This document shows positions 40,568 to 48,028 of a stretch of 64,000 nucleotides of DNA, piece after piece. Below the pieces are notes generated by a model that made no database searches, was not told the origin of the DNA, and worked only from the letters and a program-made list of their open reading frames with translations. The stretch's first letter is position 1, and every line of letters begins with the position of its first letter. A program made the translations under genes and the position numbers. Origin of the DNA: Nocardioides rotundus (lineage in GTDB: Bacteria; Actinomycetota; Actinomycetes; Propionibacteriales; Nocardioidaceae); assembly GCF_019931675.1 (NCBI RefSeq), contig NZ_CP082922.1, forward strand, positions 1,875,001-1,939,000, written 5' to 3'.

Positions 40568-42040
40568 TCACCCTGCGAAGAGCTGCTTGACCTGGTCGAT
40601 GAGCAGGACCACGGAGAACCCGCCGTAGAACACGACGGCCCACACGATCGCCCCGAGCCGGACGCCCTTGAGACCGATCTCGCGGGGCAGCACGCGCCGG
40701 TTGAGGATCAGCAGAAGCACGGAGTAGACGAACATCACCAGGCCGTTGAGCGCCGAGGCGATCACCAGGAGGAGGATCGGCTGGTCCACCCCGGAGAGCA
40801 GGATGAGCGACCCGACCACGATCATCGCCCAGACGGTGATGAAGTAGAGCCGGCTCTCGCTCCAGCGGGGGTTGTCGTGCAGGGTCGTGGTCTTGAGTAC
40901 GTCGGCGGTGAGCCGCGCCACCATGTCCAGCACCGTCAGGTTGGTGGAGAAGAGCACCACGGAGCCGATCAGCCAGAAGGTGATCGCCAGCCACTCGCCC
41001 TGCCGGTCGGCCAGCGCCTCCCCCTGCAGCTGGATGAAGTCGAAGCTCTCGGCCTCGCCGCCCACGCCGACGGTCACCCAGGTCAGCGCCATGAAGACCA
41101 GCAGGCACACGCCGCCGATGAGCAGGAACGTCAGCTGCTGCTCCCGGTCGGCGACCCGCCACCAGGCGTGCCACCGGCGCATGTTCTCCGGGTCGCGGCG
41201 GAAGAAGTATCCGGTGGTGGGCTCGGCGGTCTCCTCGCCGGTGAACGGCGAGACCACGCGGGGCAGCCGCTGGCCCATGCCCAGGCCCTTGTCCCGCGCC
41301 CAGTTGGACTGGACGAGGTTCATCACGCCGCCCGCGCCGGCGAAGGCGATCGCGCCGAGGAGCACCGCGATCGGGATCTGGCTGATCCCGTCGGGGATCT
41401 TCTGCACCTCGACGAAGCCGCGGCCGAGGCCGGCGTACCCCTCACCGCCGAGCAGGACCACGGCGGCGTAGATCACGAACAGCACGATCAGCGCCACCAT
41501 GAAGAACTGGATCTTCTCGACCGTGTGATAGACGACCGGCGACACGGTCAGCACGATGCCGATGAGGACCAGCACGCCGATCGTGAGATAGGGGATCAGC
41601 TTCTCGTCGAAGCCGAGGGCGAAGGACAGGGTCGTGGTGCCGCCGCTGGCCCAGCCCGGCCACATCCACGCGCCGACGGCCATCACGATGAACAGCACAC
41701 CCCAGGGCCGCCAGAGCCGGGTGAAGCCAGTGACCGCCGTCTCGCCGGTCGCGAGGGTGTAGCGCTCGATCTCCATGTTGAGGAAGTACTGCGTGGTCAC
41801 GCCGAGGACGACCAGCCACACCAGCACCAGGCCCACCTGGGAGGTGATGTAGGGCCACAGGACGAACTCGCCGGAGCCGATGGCGCCGGCGAGCAGCAGC
41901 ACGCTCGGGCCGATGATCCGGCTCAGCGGCGCCGGCTCCGGGAGGTCGGCGTAGGTCACCGCGGGCAGGTGCTGGGACGGGATCTCGGGCGCGATCTCTC
42001 CCTCGCGTCCGGCCGGGTGGCCGCCCTGGGTGTCGGTCAT
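40568..42040 (-). CDS. NRAMP-related membrane transporter lacking the DPGN metal motif
   Basis: This 490-residue protein has about 11-12 hydrophobic helices and general NRAMP-family layout. The first helix reads SVLLLAGAIGSGEFVLWPYI where true NRAMP metal transporters have DPGN. The later helix GAIAFAGAGGVMNLVQSNWA lacks the Met-Pro-His type motif. It therefore probably does not carry Mn or Fe in the usual way; substrate unknown. A large loop near residues 260-310 carries many charged residues. GGAGGAGG lies about 8 bases before the ATG. Confidence 0.82.
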   Translation of the reverse strand: MTDTQGGHPAGREGEIAPEIPSQHLPAVTYADLPEPAPLSRIIGPSVLLLAGAIGSGEFVLWPYITSQVGLVLVWLVVLGVTTQYFLNMEIERYTLATGETAVTGFTRLWRPWGVLFIVMAVGAWMWPGWASGGTTTLSFALGFDEKLIPYLTIGVLVLIGIVLTVSPVVYHTVEKIQFFMVALIVLFVIYAAVVLLGGEGYAGLGRGFVEVQKIPDGISQIPIAVLLGAIAFAGAGGVMNLVQSNWARDKGLGMGQRLPRVVSPFTGEETAEPTTGYFFRRDPENMRRWHAWWRVADREQQLTFLLIGGVCLLVFMALTWVTVGVGGEAESFDFIQLQGEALADRQGEWLAITFWLIGSVVLFSTNLTVLDMVARLTADVLKTTTLHDNPRWSESRLYFITVWAMIVVGSLILLSGVDQPILLLVIASALNGLVMFVYSVLLLILNRRVLPREIGLKGVRLGAIVWAVVFYGGFSVVLLIDQVKQLFAG

Positions 42041-42172
42041 CGGATGCCTCCTCCACGGAGGTCCGGGGATCCCGAGTCGACCCGAACCGCACTTGCGTCC
42101 TTGTGAAGGTAAGGGTCGCGACCCCGCGGCTCAACGACCCGTCGCGGTGTGTCGCAGGTCACATGGCAGTGC

Positions 42173-42802
42173 TCAGGAGTCGCGGGTGGAGCCGTAGCGA
42201 CCGCGGTAGAACGTCAGCCCGTGCTCCGAGGACCCCTCCGCGCCCGGGCCCAGGTCGACCACGCGCCCGATCACCACGGCGTGGTCGCCGCCCTCGTGCA
42301 CCGCGTGCACGGTGCAGTCGACGTACCCCGTCACCCCGTCCAGCAGCGGCGAGCCGGTGACCGGGGTGGGGCGCCAGCCGACGCCGGCGAACTTGTCGGT
42401 GCCGCGGGACGCGAAGCGGTTGGAGATCGCCGCCTGGTCGTCGGCGAGCACGTTCACGCAGAACTGCCCGGCCCGCTCGATCTGCGGCCAGGCGCGGGAG
42501 GTGAGCGCGGGGCAGAACAGGACGAGCGGGGGGTCGAGCGAGACCGAGGTGAACGACTGGCAGGTCAGGCCCACCGGCTCCTCGTCCCCGATCGCGGTGA
42601 CCACCGTGACGCCGGAGGCGAAGCGCGAGAGTACGTCGCGGAAGTGGGCCGCCGCACCGGCGTCCTCCTCCTCGACCCGGACCGTCTCCCCCGGCCGCAG
42701 CTCGAAGTCCCAGGTGTGGCCCAGGAACGCCTCGACCACGTCCCGGCTGGGCCAGGCGTCCTCACCGCCGGCTCCCGACGGGATCTGGTGGTGCGTCGTC
42801 AC
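42173..42802 (-). CDS. Flavin reductase family protein, HsaB-like
   Basis: This 209-residue protein matches FMN-dependent reductases that feed two-component monooxygenases: FASGVTVVTA, GLTCQSFTSVSLDPPLVLFC, FCVNVL, DKFAGVGWRP and a final LTFYRGRY. It is notably like HsaB, the reductase for 3-HSA hydroxylase in steroid degradation, but has about 50 extra N-terminal residues and lacks the HsaB C-terminal extension. No monooxygenase partner is adjacent. GTG start at 42802. Confidence 0.85.
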   Translation of the reverse strand: MTTHHQIPSGAGGEDAWPSRDVVEAFLGHTWDFELRPGETVRVEEEDAGAAAHFRDVLSRFASGVTVVTAIGDEEPVGLTCQSFTSVSLDPPLVLFCPALTSRAWPQIERAGQFCVNVLADDQAAISNRFASRGTDKFAGVGWRPTPVTGSPLLDGVTGYVDCTVHAVHEGGDHAVVIGRVVDLGPGAEGSSEHGLTFYRGRYGSTRDS

Positions 42803-42873
42803 CCGTCCAGTCTCCCATTGCGGCCCAGGCTCGCGCGTCCCCCTCCGGAGTGTGGGTCACGCATGAGGCGAGA

Positions 42874-44067
42874 CTACGGACGGCGCCCGAGCACGTAGAG
42901 CCGCTCGGTCGTCTCCTCGCCGGTCGGGCCGCGGTGATACCACTCGACGTCCTCCAGCCCGGCGGACTCGAAGGCGCGGACCACCGCCTGCCGGTCGTGC
43001 AGCACGAAGTCGAGATCGAGGTCGTCGTGGCCGAGCCACTCGGTCAGGGTCCGCACCCCGCCACCGGTGTGGGCCGCGACCGCCAGCAGGCCGCCGGGCC
43101 GCAGCACCCGGGCCAGGGCCCCGACCGCGTCGGGCAGCTCCGCCGGCGCGAGATGGATGAGGGAGTACCAGGCCGTGATCGCGCCCCAGCCGTCGGCGTC
43201 GACCGGCCGCAGGAGCCGGCGCAGGTCGGCCACCTCGAACGGGACACCGGGCACGAGCGCGCGGGCCTGCTCCACCATGGACGGGGTCAGGTCGAAGCCG
43301 CGGACCAGCGCGCCGCGGTCGTGCAGATAGCCGCTCACCGCGCCCGTGCCGCTGCCCGCGTCCGCCACCGGCGATCCGGCGGCCTCGTCCACCACCCGGT
43401 CCAGCAGCCAGCGCTCGAAGGACAGCGAGTCGAGGATGCCGCGGTGGGCGTCGGCGTACTCCGCCGCGACCGTGTCATAGGTACGGCGCACCTTCTCGTC
43501 GCGTCGCTCGGCGCCGTCGGCCAGCGGGTCCACGCTCGGCGCCTCGGGCTCCGGGCCGGCGGCCTCGTCGCCGCTGCCGAGCAGGTGCGTCCAGCGCTGG
43601 TCGCGCTGCCCGGGCTGCCGCGGCTGCTCGCGCACCAGGCCGCGCCGGGCCATCGCGTGCAGCAGCTCCTCGACCTCGGTCCGGTCGGCGAACGGGTGCA
43701 GCCGCTCGGTGCGGGAGCGCAGCTCGCCGGCGGCGTTCGGACCGCGGAGCAGGAGCACGGTCAGGACCGCGGCCTCGCGCTCGTCGACGTCGATCTCCTC
43801 GGTGAGCAGCTGGTGGTACTTCAGCGTGCGGGGGCCGCGGTCGGCCCACACCACCCGGAGCAGGCCGCGGTCCTTCAGCGACCGCACGCCCTCCTCCACC
43901 GCCGCCTCGTCGTAGTCGGTGACCGGGTCGCGGCTGTTGGACTGGTTGCACGCCGTGCGCAGGGCGTTGAGGGTCATCGGGTACGTCGCAGGCACGGTCA
44001 CCTGCTTCTCCATGAGAGCGCCGAGGATGCGCTGGTCCCGGGCGTCGAGCTGCGGCAGGTCCGGCAT
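42874..44067 (-). CDS. YceH-like (DUF480) domain fused to a SAM methyltransferase
   Basis: A 397-residue two-part protein. Residues 1-195 are DUF480/YceH: LDARDQRILGALMEKQVTVP, TYPMTLNALRTACNQS(N)SRDP and two winged-helix units. After an acidic/Pro linker near 195-205, the rest is a class I methyltransferase with VADAGSGTGAVSGYL (SAM motif I), FEVADLRRLL and LRPGGLLAVAAH. YceH and methyltransferases are normally separate. The start is ATG 44067, supported by TAGGGT 7 bases upstream. Function unknown. Confidence 0.85.
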   Translation of the reverse strand: MPDLPQLDARDQRILGALMEKQVTVPATYPMTLNALRTACNQSNSRDPVTDYDEAAVEEGVRSLKDRGLLRVVWADRGPRTLKYHQLLTEEIDVDEREAAVLTVLLLRGPNAAGELRSRTERLHPFADRTEVEELLHAMARRGLVREQPRQPGQRDQRWTHLLGSGDEAAGPEPEAPSVDPLADGAERRDEKVRRTYDTVAAEYADAHRGILDSLSFERWLLDRVVDEAAGSPVADAGSGTGAVSGYLHDRGALVRGFDLTPSMVEQARALVPGVPFEVADLRRLLRPVDADGWGAITAWYSLIHLAPAELPDAVGALARVLRPGGLLAVAAHTGGGVRTLTEWLGHDDLDLDFVLHDRQAVVRAFESAGLEDVEWYHRGPTGEETTERLYVLGRRP

Positions 44068-44074
44068 GCTCGGC

Positions 44075-44080
44075 ACCCTA
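44075..44080 (-). promoter_or_regulatory. -10 hexamer TAGGGT, leaderless-type promoter of the YceH-methyltransferase gene
   Basis: TAGGGT on the minus strand lies 7 bases before the ATG at 44067. It argues against the earlier in-frame ATG at 44091. Confidence 0.55.
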
Positions 44081-44088
44081 GCCGTCGA

Positions 44089-44112
44089 CATGCCCCGCCG
44101 GTGCGGGGCATG
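44089..44112. promoter_or_regulatory. Perfect palindrome in a divergent promoter region (operator candidate)
   Basis: CATGCCCCGC and GCGGGGCATG, 10 bp each, flank the 4-base loop CGGT. It lies between the -10 of the YceH-methyltransferase gene and the ATG of the cupin gene at 44122, overlapping a CATGCT that could be the cupin -10. It is well placed for a repressor controlling both genes. Confidence 0.55.
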
Positions 44113-44121
44113 CTCGGTGCC

Positions 44122-44526
44122 ATGACCTCCGAGACGGCCCGCGACCCCGACCCGGCGACGCCGTGCACCGTCGTGCCCAGCGACCGGCTGAGCCCGGCCG
44201 ACCCGACGCCCGGCATGACCCGACAGCTGGCCTCGCACGAGGCGGGCATGTGGACCGGGGTCGTCGACACCGAGCCCGGCGCGGTGTCGGGGTGGCACCA
44301 CCACGGCGACCACGAGACGACGCTGTACGTCGTCCAGGGCACGATGCGCCTGGAGTCCGGGCCGGGCGGGGAGCACGTCGTGGAGGCGAGCGCCGGCGAC
44401 TTCCTCCGGGTGCCTGCCGGGGCGGTCCACCGTGAGTCCAACCCCGGCGAGGCGGTCTCCCGCGCGGTGATCGTGCGCTGCGGCACCGGGACCCCGACGA
44501 CCAACGTCGACGGGCCGGCGAGCTGA
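44122..44526 (+). CDS. Cupin-domain protein
   Basis: This 134-residue protein has one cupin barrel: SGWHHHGDHETTLYVVQGTM (motif 1 with three His and a Glu) and GDFLRVPAGAVHRESNP (motif 2 with the last His). It probably binds a metal. It starts at ATG 44122; an ATG 12 bases earlier is possible. Its stop shares one base with the hydrolase gene that follows. Substrate unknown; it may be a small dioxygenase, isomerase or sensor. Confidence 0.85.
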   Translation: MTSETARDPDPATPCTVVPSDRLSPADPTPGMTRQLASHEAGMWTGVVDTEPGAVSGWHHHGDHETTLYVVQGTMRLESGPGGEHVVEASAGDFLRVPAGAVHRESNPGEAVSRAVIVRCGTGTPTTNVDGPAS

Positions 44527-45266
44527 TGGGCGCGCTCGACTCCTGGACCCCGGGCGAGCACACGGCCCCGATCGACGGGCGGGCCACGACCCATCCGACC
44601 TACCGCAAGGGCACGGGGCCCGGCGTGATCGTCGTGCACGAGATGCCGGGGCTGACCGACGGGGTCATCGCCTTCGCCGAGGAGGTCGTGGCAGCCGGCT
44701 ACACCGTCGTCCTCCCCCACCTGTTCGGCCCGAAGGAGCGGCCGTTCGGCGTCGGGGACATCCTGCGCACGCTCCCCGGCGTCTGCATCAGCCGCGAGTT
44801 CACCAAGATCGCCCGGCACCGCACGGCGCCGGTCGCCTCCTGGCTGCGCAGCCTCGCCGCGGAGCTGCACGCCGAGCTGGGCGGCCCGGGCGTCGGCGCC
44901 CTCGGGATGTGCTTCACCGGCGGCTACGCCCTGGCGATGATGGTCGAGGACGCCACGGTCGCACCCGTGCTCTGCCAGCCGAGCACCCCGTTCCCCATCG
45001 GGCGCGAGCGCGGGGCGGACGTCGGGCTCGACGCGGAGGACCTCGACGTCGTACGACGCCGCGCCGGGGCCGGCTGTCCGGTACTGGGCGTCCGCTACCG
45101 GCAGGACTCGGCGACCGGCACCCGCTTCGACACCCTCACCCGCGAGCTCGGCGAGCACTTCGTCCGGATCGAGCTGGAGGGCAAGGGTCACTCGACGGTG
45201 ACCGAGCACCGCCAGCAGCGTGCGGTCGACGCCGTGCTGGAGTTCCTGTCCGACCGGCTCCGGTGA
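44526..45266 (+). CDS. Dienelactone hydrolase family protein
   Basis: This 246-residue alpha/beta hydrolase has the cysteine nucleophile in GALGMCFTGGYALAM, HEMPGLTDGV near residue 40 (DLH-type HE-x-x-G), and His in GKGHSTVTEH near the end. Dienelactone hydrolases open lactones in aromatic ring-cleavage pathways, but many homologues act on other esters. It forms a two-gene unit with the cupin gene. Confidence 0.88.
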   Translation: MGALDSWTPGEHTAPIDGRATTHPTYRKGTGPGVIVVHEMPGLTDGVIAFAEEVVAAGYTVVLPHLFGPKERPFGVGDILRTLPGVCISREFTKIARHRTAPVASWLRSLAAELHAELGGPGVGALGMCFTGGYALAMMVEDATVAPVLCQPSTPFPIGRERGADVGLDAEDLDVVRRRAGAGCPVLGVRYRQDSATGTRFDTLTRELGEHFVRIELEGKGHSTVTEHRQQRAVDAVLEFLSDRLR

Positions 45267-45278
45267 CGGTGCCCGGAC

Positions 45279-45284
45279 TAGAGT
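45279..45284 (+). promoter_or_regulatory. -10 hexamer TAGAGT, promoter of fdhD
   Basis: TAGAGT, then 8 bases, then the fdhD ATG at 45293: near-leaderless spacing. It lies in the 26-base gap after the hydrolase. Confidence 0.45.
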
Positions 45285-45292
45285 CGACAGGG

Positions 45293-46129
45293 ATGACCAC
45301 CCTTGCCCGTCGCCCCGGCCCCACCGTCCGGGCGCGCGTCACCGAGCACACCCCCGAGGGCTCCCGCGGCCGGCCGGACAAGCTGGCCACCGAGGAGCCG
45401 CTGGAGATCCGCGCGACCGCGCCCGGCGTGCCGCCGCACCGGATCTGGGTGACGATGCGCACCCCCGGCAACGACTTCGACCTGGCCGCCGGGTTCTGCG
45501 TCCACGAGGGGATGACCCCGCGGGCCGGGATCGACCGGGTCGCCTACTGCACCGACACCGACCTCGCGCCTGAGCAGGAGTTCAACGTGGTGACCGTGAC
45601 GCTCGCGGACGCCACCGGCCTGGCCGCCGGCTCCCGGACCCGGCACGAGGCGCAGAGCCTGGGCAGCTCGGCCTGCGGCGTCTGCGGCAAGGACAGTGTC
45701 GAGGCCGTGCTCGACGTGCCGCACGGGCCCGTGCGGCAGCACGCCGACCCCGACCCCGCTCTGGTGCGCGAGCTCCCGTCGCTGCTGCGGGAACAGCAGT
45801 CCCTGTTCGGCCGCACCGGCGGCGTGCACGGCGCCGGGCTGGCCGACGCGGACGGGCGGATGCTGGTCGTGCGCGAGGACGTGGGCCGGCACAACGCCGT
45901 GGACAAGGTGACCGGGGCCCGGGTGCTCGCCGGGGAGTCCCCGGCCGCGCCGTACCTCGTGGTGAGCGGGCGTGCCGGCTTCGAGCTGGTGCAGAAGGCG
46001 GTCACGGCCGGTGTGGGCTGCATGGTGGCGGTGGGCGCCCCGAGCTCCCTCGCGGTGAGTCTCGCCGAGGAGGCCGGGTTGTCGCTCTTCGGCTTCACCG
46101 GGCCGGACCGCTGTGTTCAGTACTCCTGA
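45293..46129 (+). CDS. fdhD: FdhD, formate dehydrogenase accessory sulfurtransferase
   Basis: FdhD moves sulfur from a cysteine desulfurase to the molybdenum cofactor of formate dehydrogenases. The 278-residue protein has the key cysteines in SACGVCGKDS, the early EEPLEIRATA, and the C-terminal VVSGRAGFELVQKA. It starts at ATG 45293. No formate dehydrogenase is in the window. The orphan molybdenum hydroxylase subunit at 7268 uses a different, XdhC-type, sulfuration route. Confidence 0.95.
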   Translation: MTTLARRPGPTVRARVTEHTPEGSRGRPDKLATEEPLEIRATAPGVPPHRIWVTMRTPGNDFDLAAGFCVHEGMTPRAGIDRVAYCTDTDLAPEQEFNVVTVTLADATGLAAGSRTRHEAQSLGSSACGVCGKDSVEAVLDVPHGPVRQHADPDPALVRELPSLLREQQSLFGRTGGVHGAGLADADGRMLVVREDVGRHNAVDKVTGARVLAGESPAAPYLVVSGRAGFELVQKAVTAGVGCMVAVGAPSSLAVSLAEEAGLSLFGFTGPDRCVQYS

Positions 46130-46130
46130 G

Positions 46131-46136
46131 TAACAT
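46131..46136 (+). promoter_or_regulatory. -10 hexamer TAACAT, leaderless-type promoter of the esterase gene
   Basis: TAACAT begins one base after the fdhD stop and ends 6 bases before the ATG at 46143. A tight gap reused as a promoter. Confidence 0.55.
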
Positions 46137-46142
46137 GAGCGC

Positions 46143-47396
46143 ATGTCGTTCCTCAGTCGGCGGCTGGTCACGGCCGCGCTCGTCGCCAACGTGCTGCGCC
46201 CGACCCAGGGCCTGCGGGCCGGGATCGGGTCCTTCGTCGCCGGCTGGCTCACCGACGAGCTGGCACCGCACCTGCTGGGCCTGACCGCGCTGGACACCGC
46301 GGTGTCGGCCAAGCGGGGCAAGGTCACGCCTGCCGGCCTGGCGGTCGCCGGCGGCACCGCCGCCGCGCTCGGCTACCTGATCGGGCAGAGCCAGCGGTCG
46401 CGCGGCATCCTGGACGAGGCGCTCGAGGAGGGCCTGGGGGTCGAGTACGTCGACCAGCTGGACGCCGTACCCACGCCGGCAGACCTGGCCACGCCGTGGC
46501 GCCGGATCGCCCGGCCGTTCCACTACGCGCAGCCGGGCGTGCGGACCGTGCGCGACATCGTCTACTCCGAGTACGGCAGCCGGGGGCACCTCGACCTCGT
46601 GCTGCCCGACATCGAGGACCTCAGCGGGGCGCCGGTGCTGCTCCAGGTGCACGGCGGTGGGTGGACGCTGGGCCGCAAGGACCAGCAGGGGCAGCCGCTG
46701 ATGCACGCCATGGCCGCCAAGGGCTGGGTGTGCGTGGCGATCAACTACCGCCTCGCTCCCCGCGACGCGTTCCCCGCGCACATCGTCGACGTGAAGCAGG
46801 CGATCGCCTGGGTGCGCGAGCACATCGAGGAGTACGGCGGGGACCCGGACTACCTGGCCATCACCGGCGGCTCGGCGGGCGGCCACCTCGCCGCGCTGGC
46901 CGCGCTCACCCCCGGCGACCCGGCCTACCAGCCGGGCTTCGAGGAGGCCGACACCTCGGTGCAGGCGGCGGTGCCGTTCTACGGCGTCTACGACTTCGCG
47001 GGGGCGAGCAGCCTGCGCTCGGCGGAGCTGATGCGCGACCACTTCCTCGCCACGAGGATCATGCAGGTGCCGTTCGCCGACAACCGCGACGTCTACGAGG
47101 CGGCCTCGCCGCTGCTGCGGGTCACCGACCGGGCACCGGACTTCTTCCTCCTGCACGGCACCCACGACACGCTTGTCGACGTGGGCCAGGCGAGGGCGTT
47201 CGCCGCGCGGCTGCGGGAGGTGTCGCCGAACAAGGTCGTCTACGCCGAGCTCCCGGGCGCCCAGCACGCCTTCGAGACGTTCCACTCGATCCGCGGCGCG
47301 CACGCGGTGCGCGCGGTGGAGCGGTTCCTCTCCTGGTCGTGGAACCGGCACCGCGCCGCCGGCGAGACGGCCACCCCGACGTCGGCGGCCGGATGA
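46143..47396 (+). CDS. Alpha/beta hydrolase, HSL/BD-FAE-like carboxylesterase, membrane-associated
   Basis: This 417-residue protein has two N-terminal hydrophobic stretches (about residues 8-40 and 65-85), then a hormone-sensitive-lipase-like hydrolase: oxyanion LLQVHGGGWTLG, nucleophile Ser in ITGGSAGGHLAAL, Asp in LHGTHDTLVDVG and His in PGAQHAFET. It probably cleaves short or lipid esters at the membrane; substrate unknown. Its stop overlaps the methyltransferase start by 4 bases. Confidence 0.88.
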   Translation: MSFLSRRLVTAALVANVLRPTQGLRAGIGSFVAGWLTDELAPHLLGLTALDTAVSAKRGKVTPAGLAVAGGTAAALGYLIGQSQRSRGILDEALEEGLGVEYVDQLDAVPTPADLATPWRRIARPFHYAQPGVRTVRDIVYSEYGSRGHLDLVLPDIEDLSGAPVLLQVHGGGWTLGRKDQQGQPLMHAMAAKGWVCVAINYRLAPRDAFPAHIVDVKQAIAWVREHIEEYGGDPDYLAITGGSAGGHLAALAALTPGDPAYQPGFEEADTSVQAAVPFYGVYDFAGASSLRSAELMRDHFLATRIMQVPFADNRDVYEAASPLLRVTDRAPDFFLLHGTHDTLVDVGQARAFAARLREVSPNKVVYAELPGAQHAFETFHSIRGAHAVRAVERFLSWSWNRHRAAGETATPTSAAG

Positions 47397-48028
47397 GCGA
47401 CGCCTCGATGCCGACCGACCTGCTGGAGCACGCGCGGGCGGCGAAGGGGTTCATGCCCGAGGACGAAGGCGAGCTGCTGCACGCCTGCGCTCGTGAGCGG
47501 CTCCCGCACGGGTTGGTGCTGGAGGTGGGCACCTACTGCGGCAAGTCGGCCATCTGGCTGGGCGCGGCGGCGCGGGAGGTGGGCGGGACCGTCGTCACCG
47601 TCGACCACCACCACGGCTCGGAGGAGAACCAGTCGGGCTGGGAGCACCACGACACCGAGCTGGTCGACCCCGCGACCGGGCGGATGGACACGCTGCCGTT
47701 CTTCCGCCGCGCGATCGAGCAGGCCGGGCTGGAGGAGCAGGTGGTGGCGGTCGTCGGGCACTCCCGGTCGGTGGCCGCCTGGTGGCGCACTCCCCTGTCG
47801 ATGCTGTTCATCGACGGCGGGCATGGGGAGCAGCCGGCTGACGACGACTACCGCGGGTGGACCCCGTGGGTGGCGCCGGGCGGCCTGCTGGTCGTCCACG
47901 ACGTCTTCCCGGACCCCGCCGACGGCGGGCGGCCGCCGTACGAGCGGATCTACCTGCCCGCGCTGGCCTCCGGCGACTTCACCGAGGTCGCCGCGCAGGG
48001 GTCGATGCGGGTGCTGCGCCGGATCTAG
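47393..48028 (+). CDS. Class I SAM-dependent methyltransferase (CmcI/Methyltransf_24-like)
   Basis: This 211-residue protein has the SAM-binding LVLEVGTYCGKSAIWLG, VVTVDHHHGSEENQ and MLFIDGGHGEQPADDDY motifs of the O-methyltransferase/CmcI type. The ATG at 47393 overlaps the esterase stop by 4 bases, so the two are one unit. Its TAG overlaps the stop of the convergent gene within CTAG (48025-48028). Acceptor unknown. Confidence 0.86.
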   Translation: MSDASMPTDLLEHARAAKGFMPEDEGELLHACARERLPHGLVLEVGTYCGKSAIWLGAAAREVGGTVVTVDHHHGSEENQSGWEHHDTELVDPATGRMDTLPFFRRAIEQAGLEEQVVAVVGHSRSVAAWWRTPLSMLFIDGGHGEQPADDDYRGWTPWVAPGGLLVVHDVFPDPADGGRPPYERIYLPALASGDFTEVAAQGSMRVLRRI

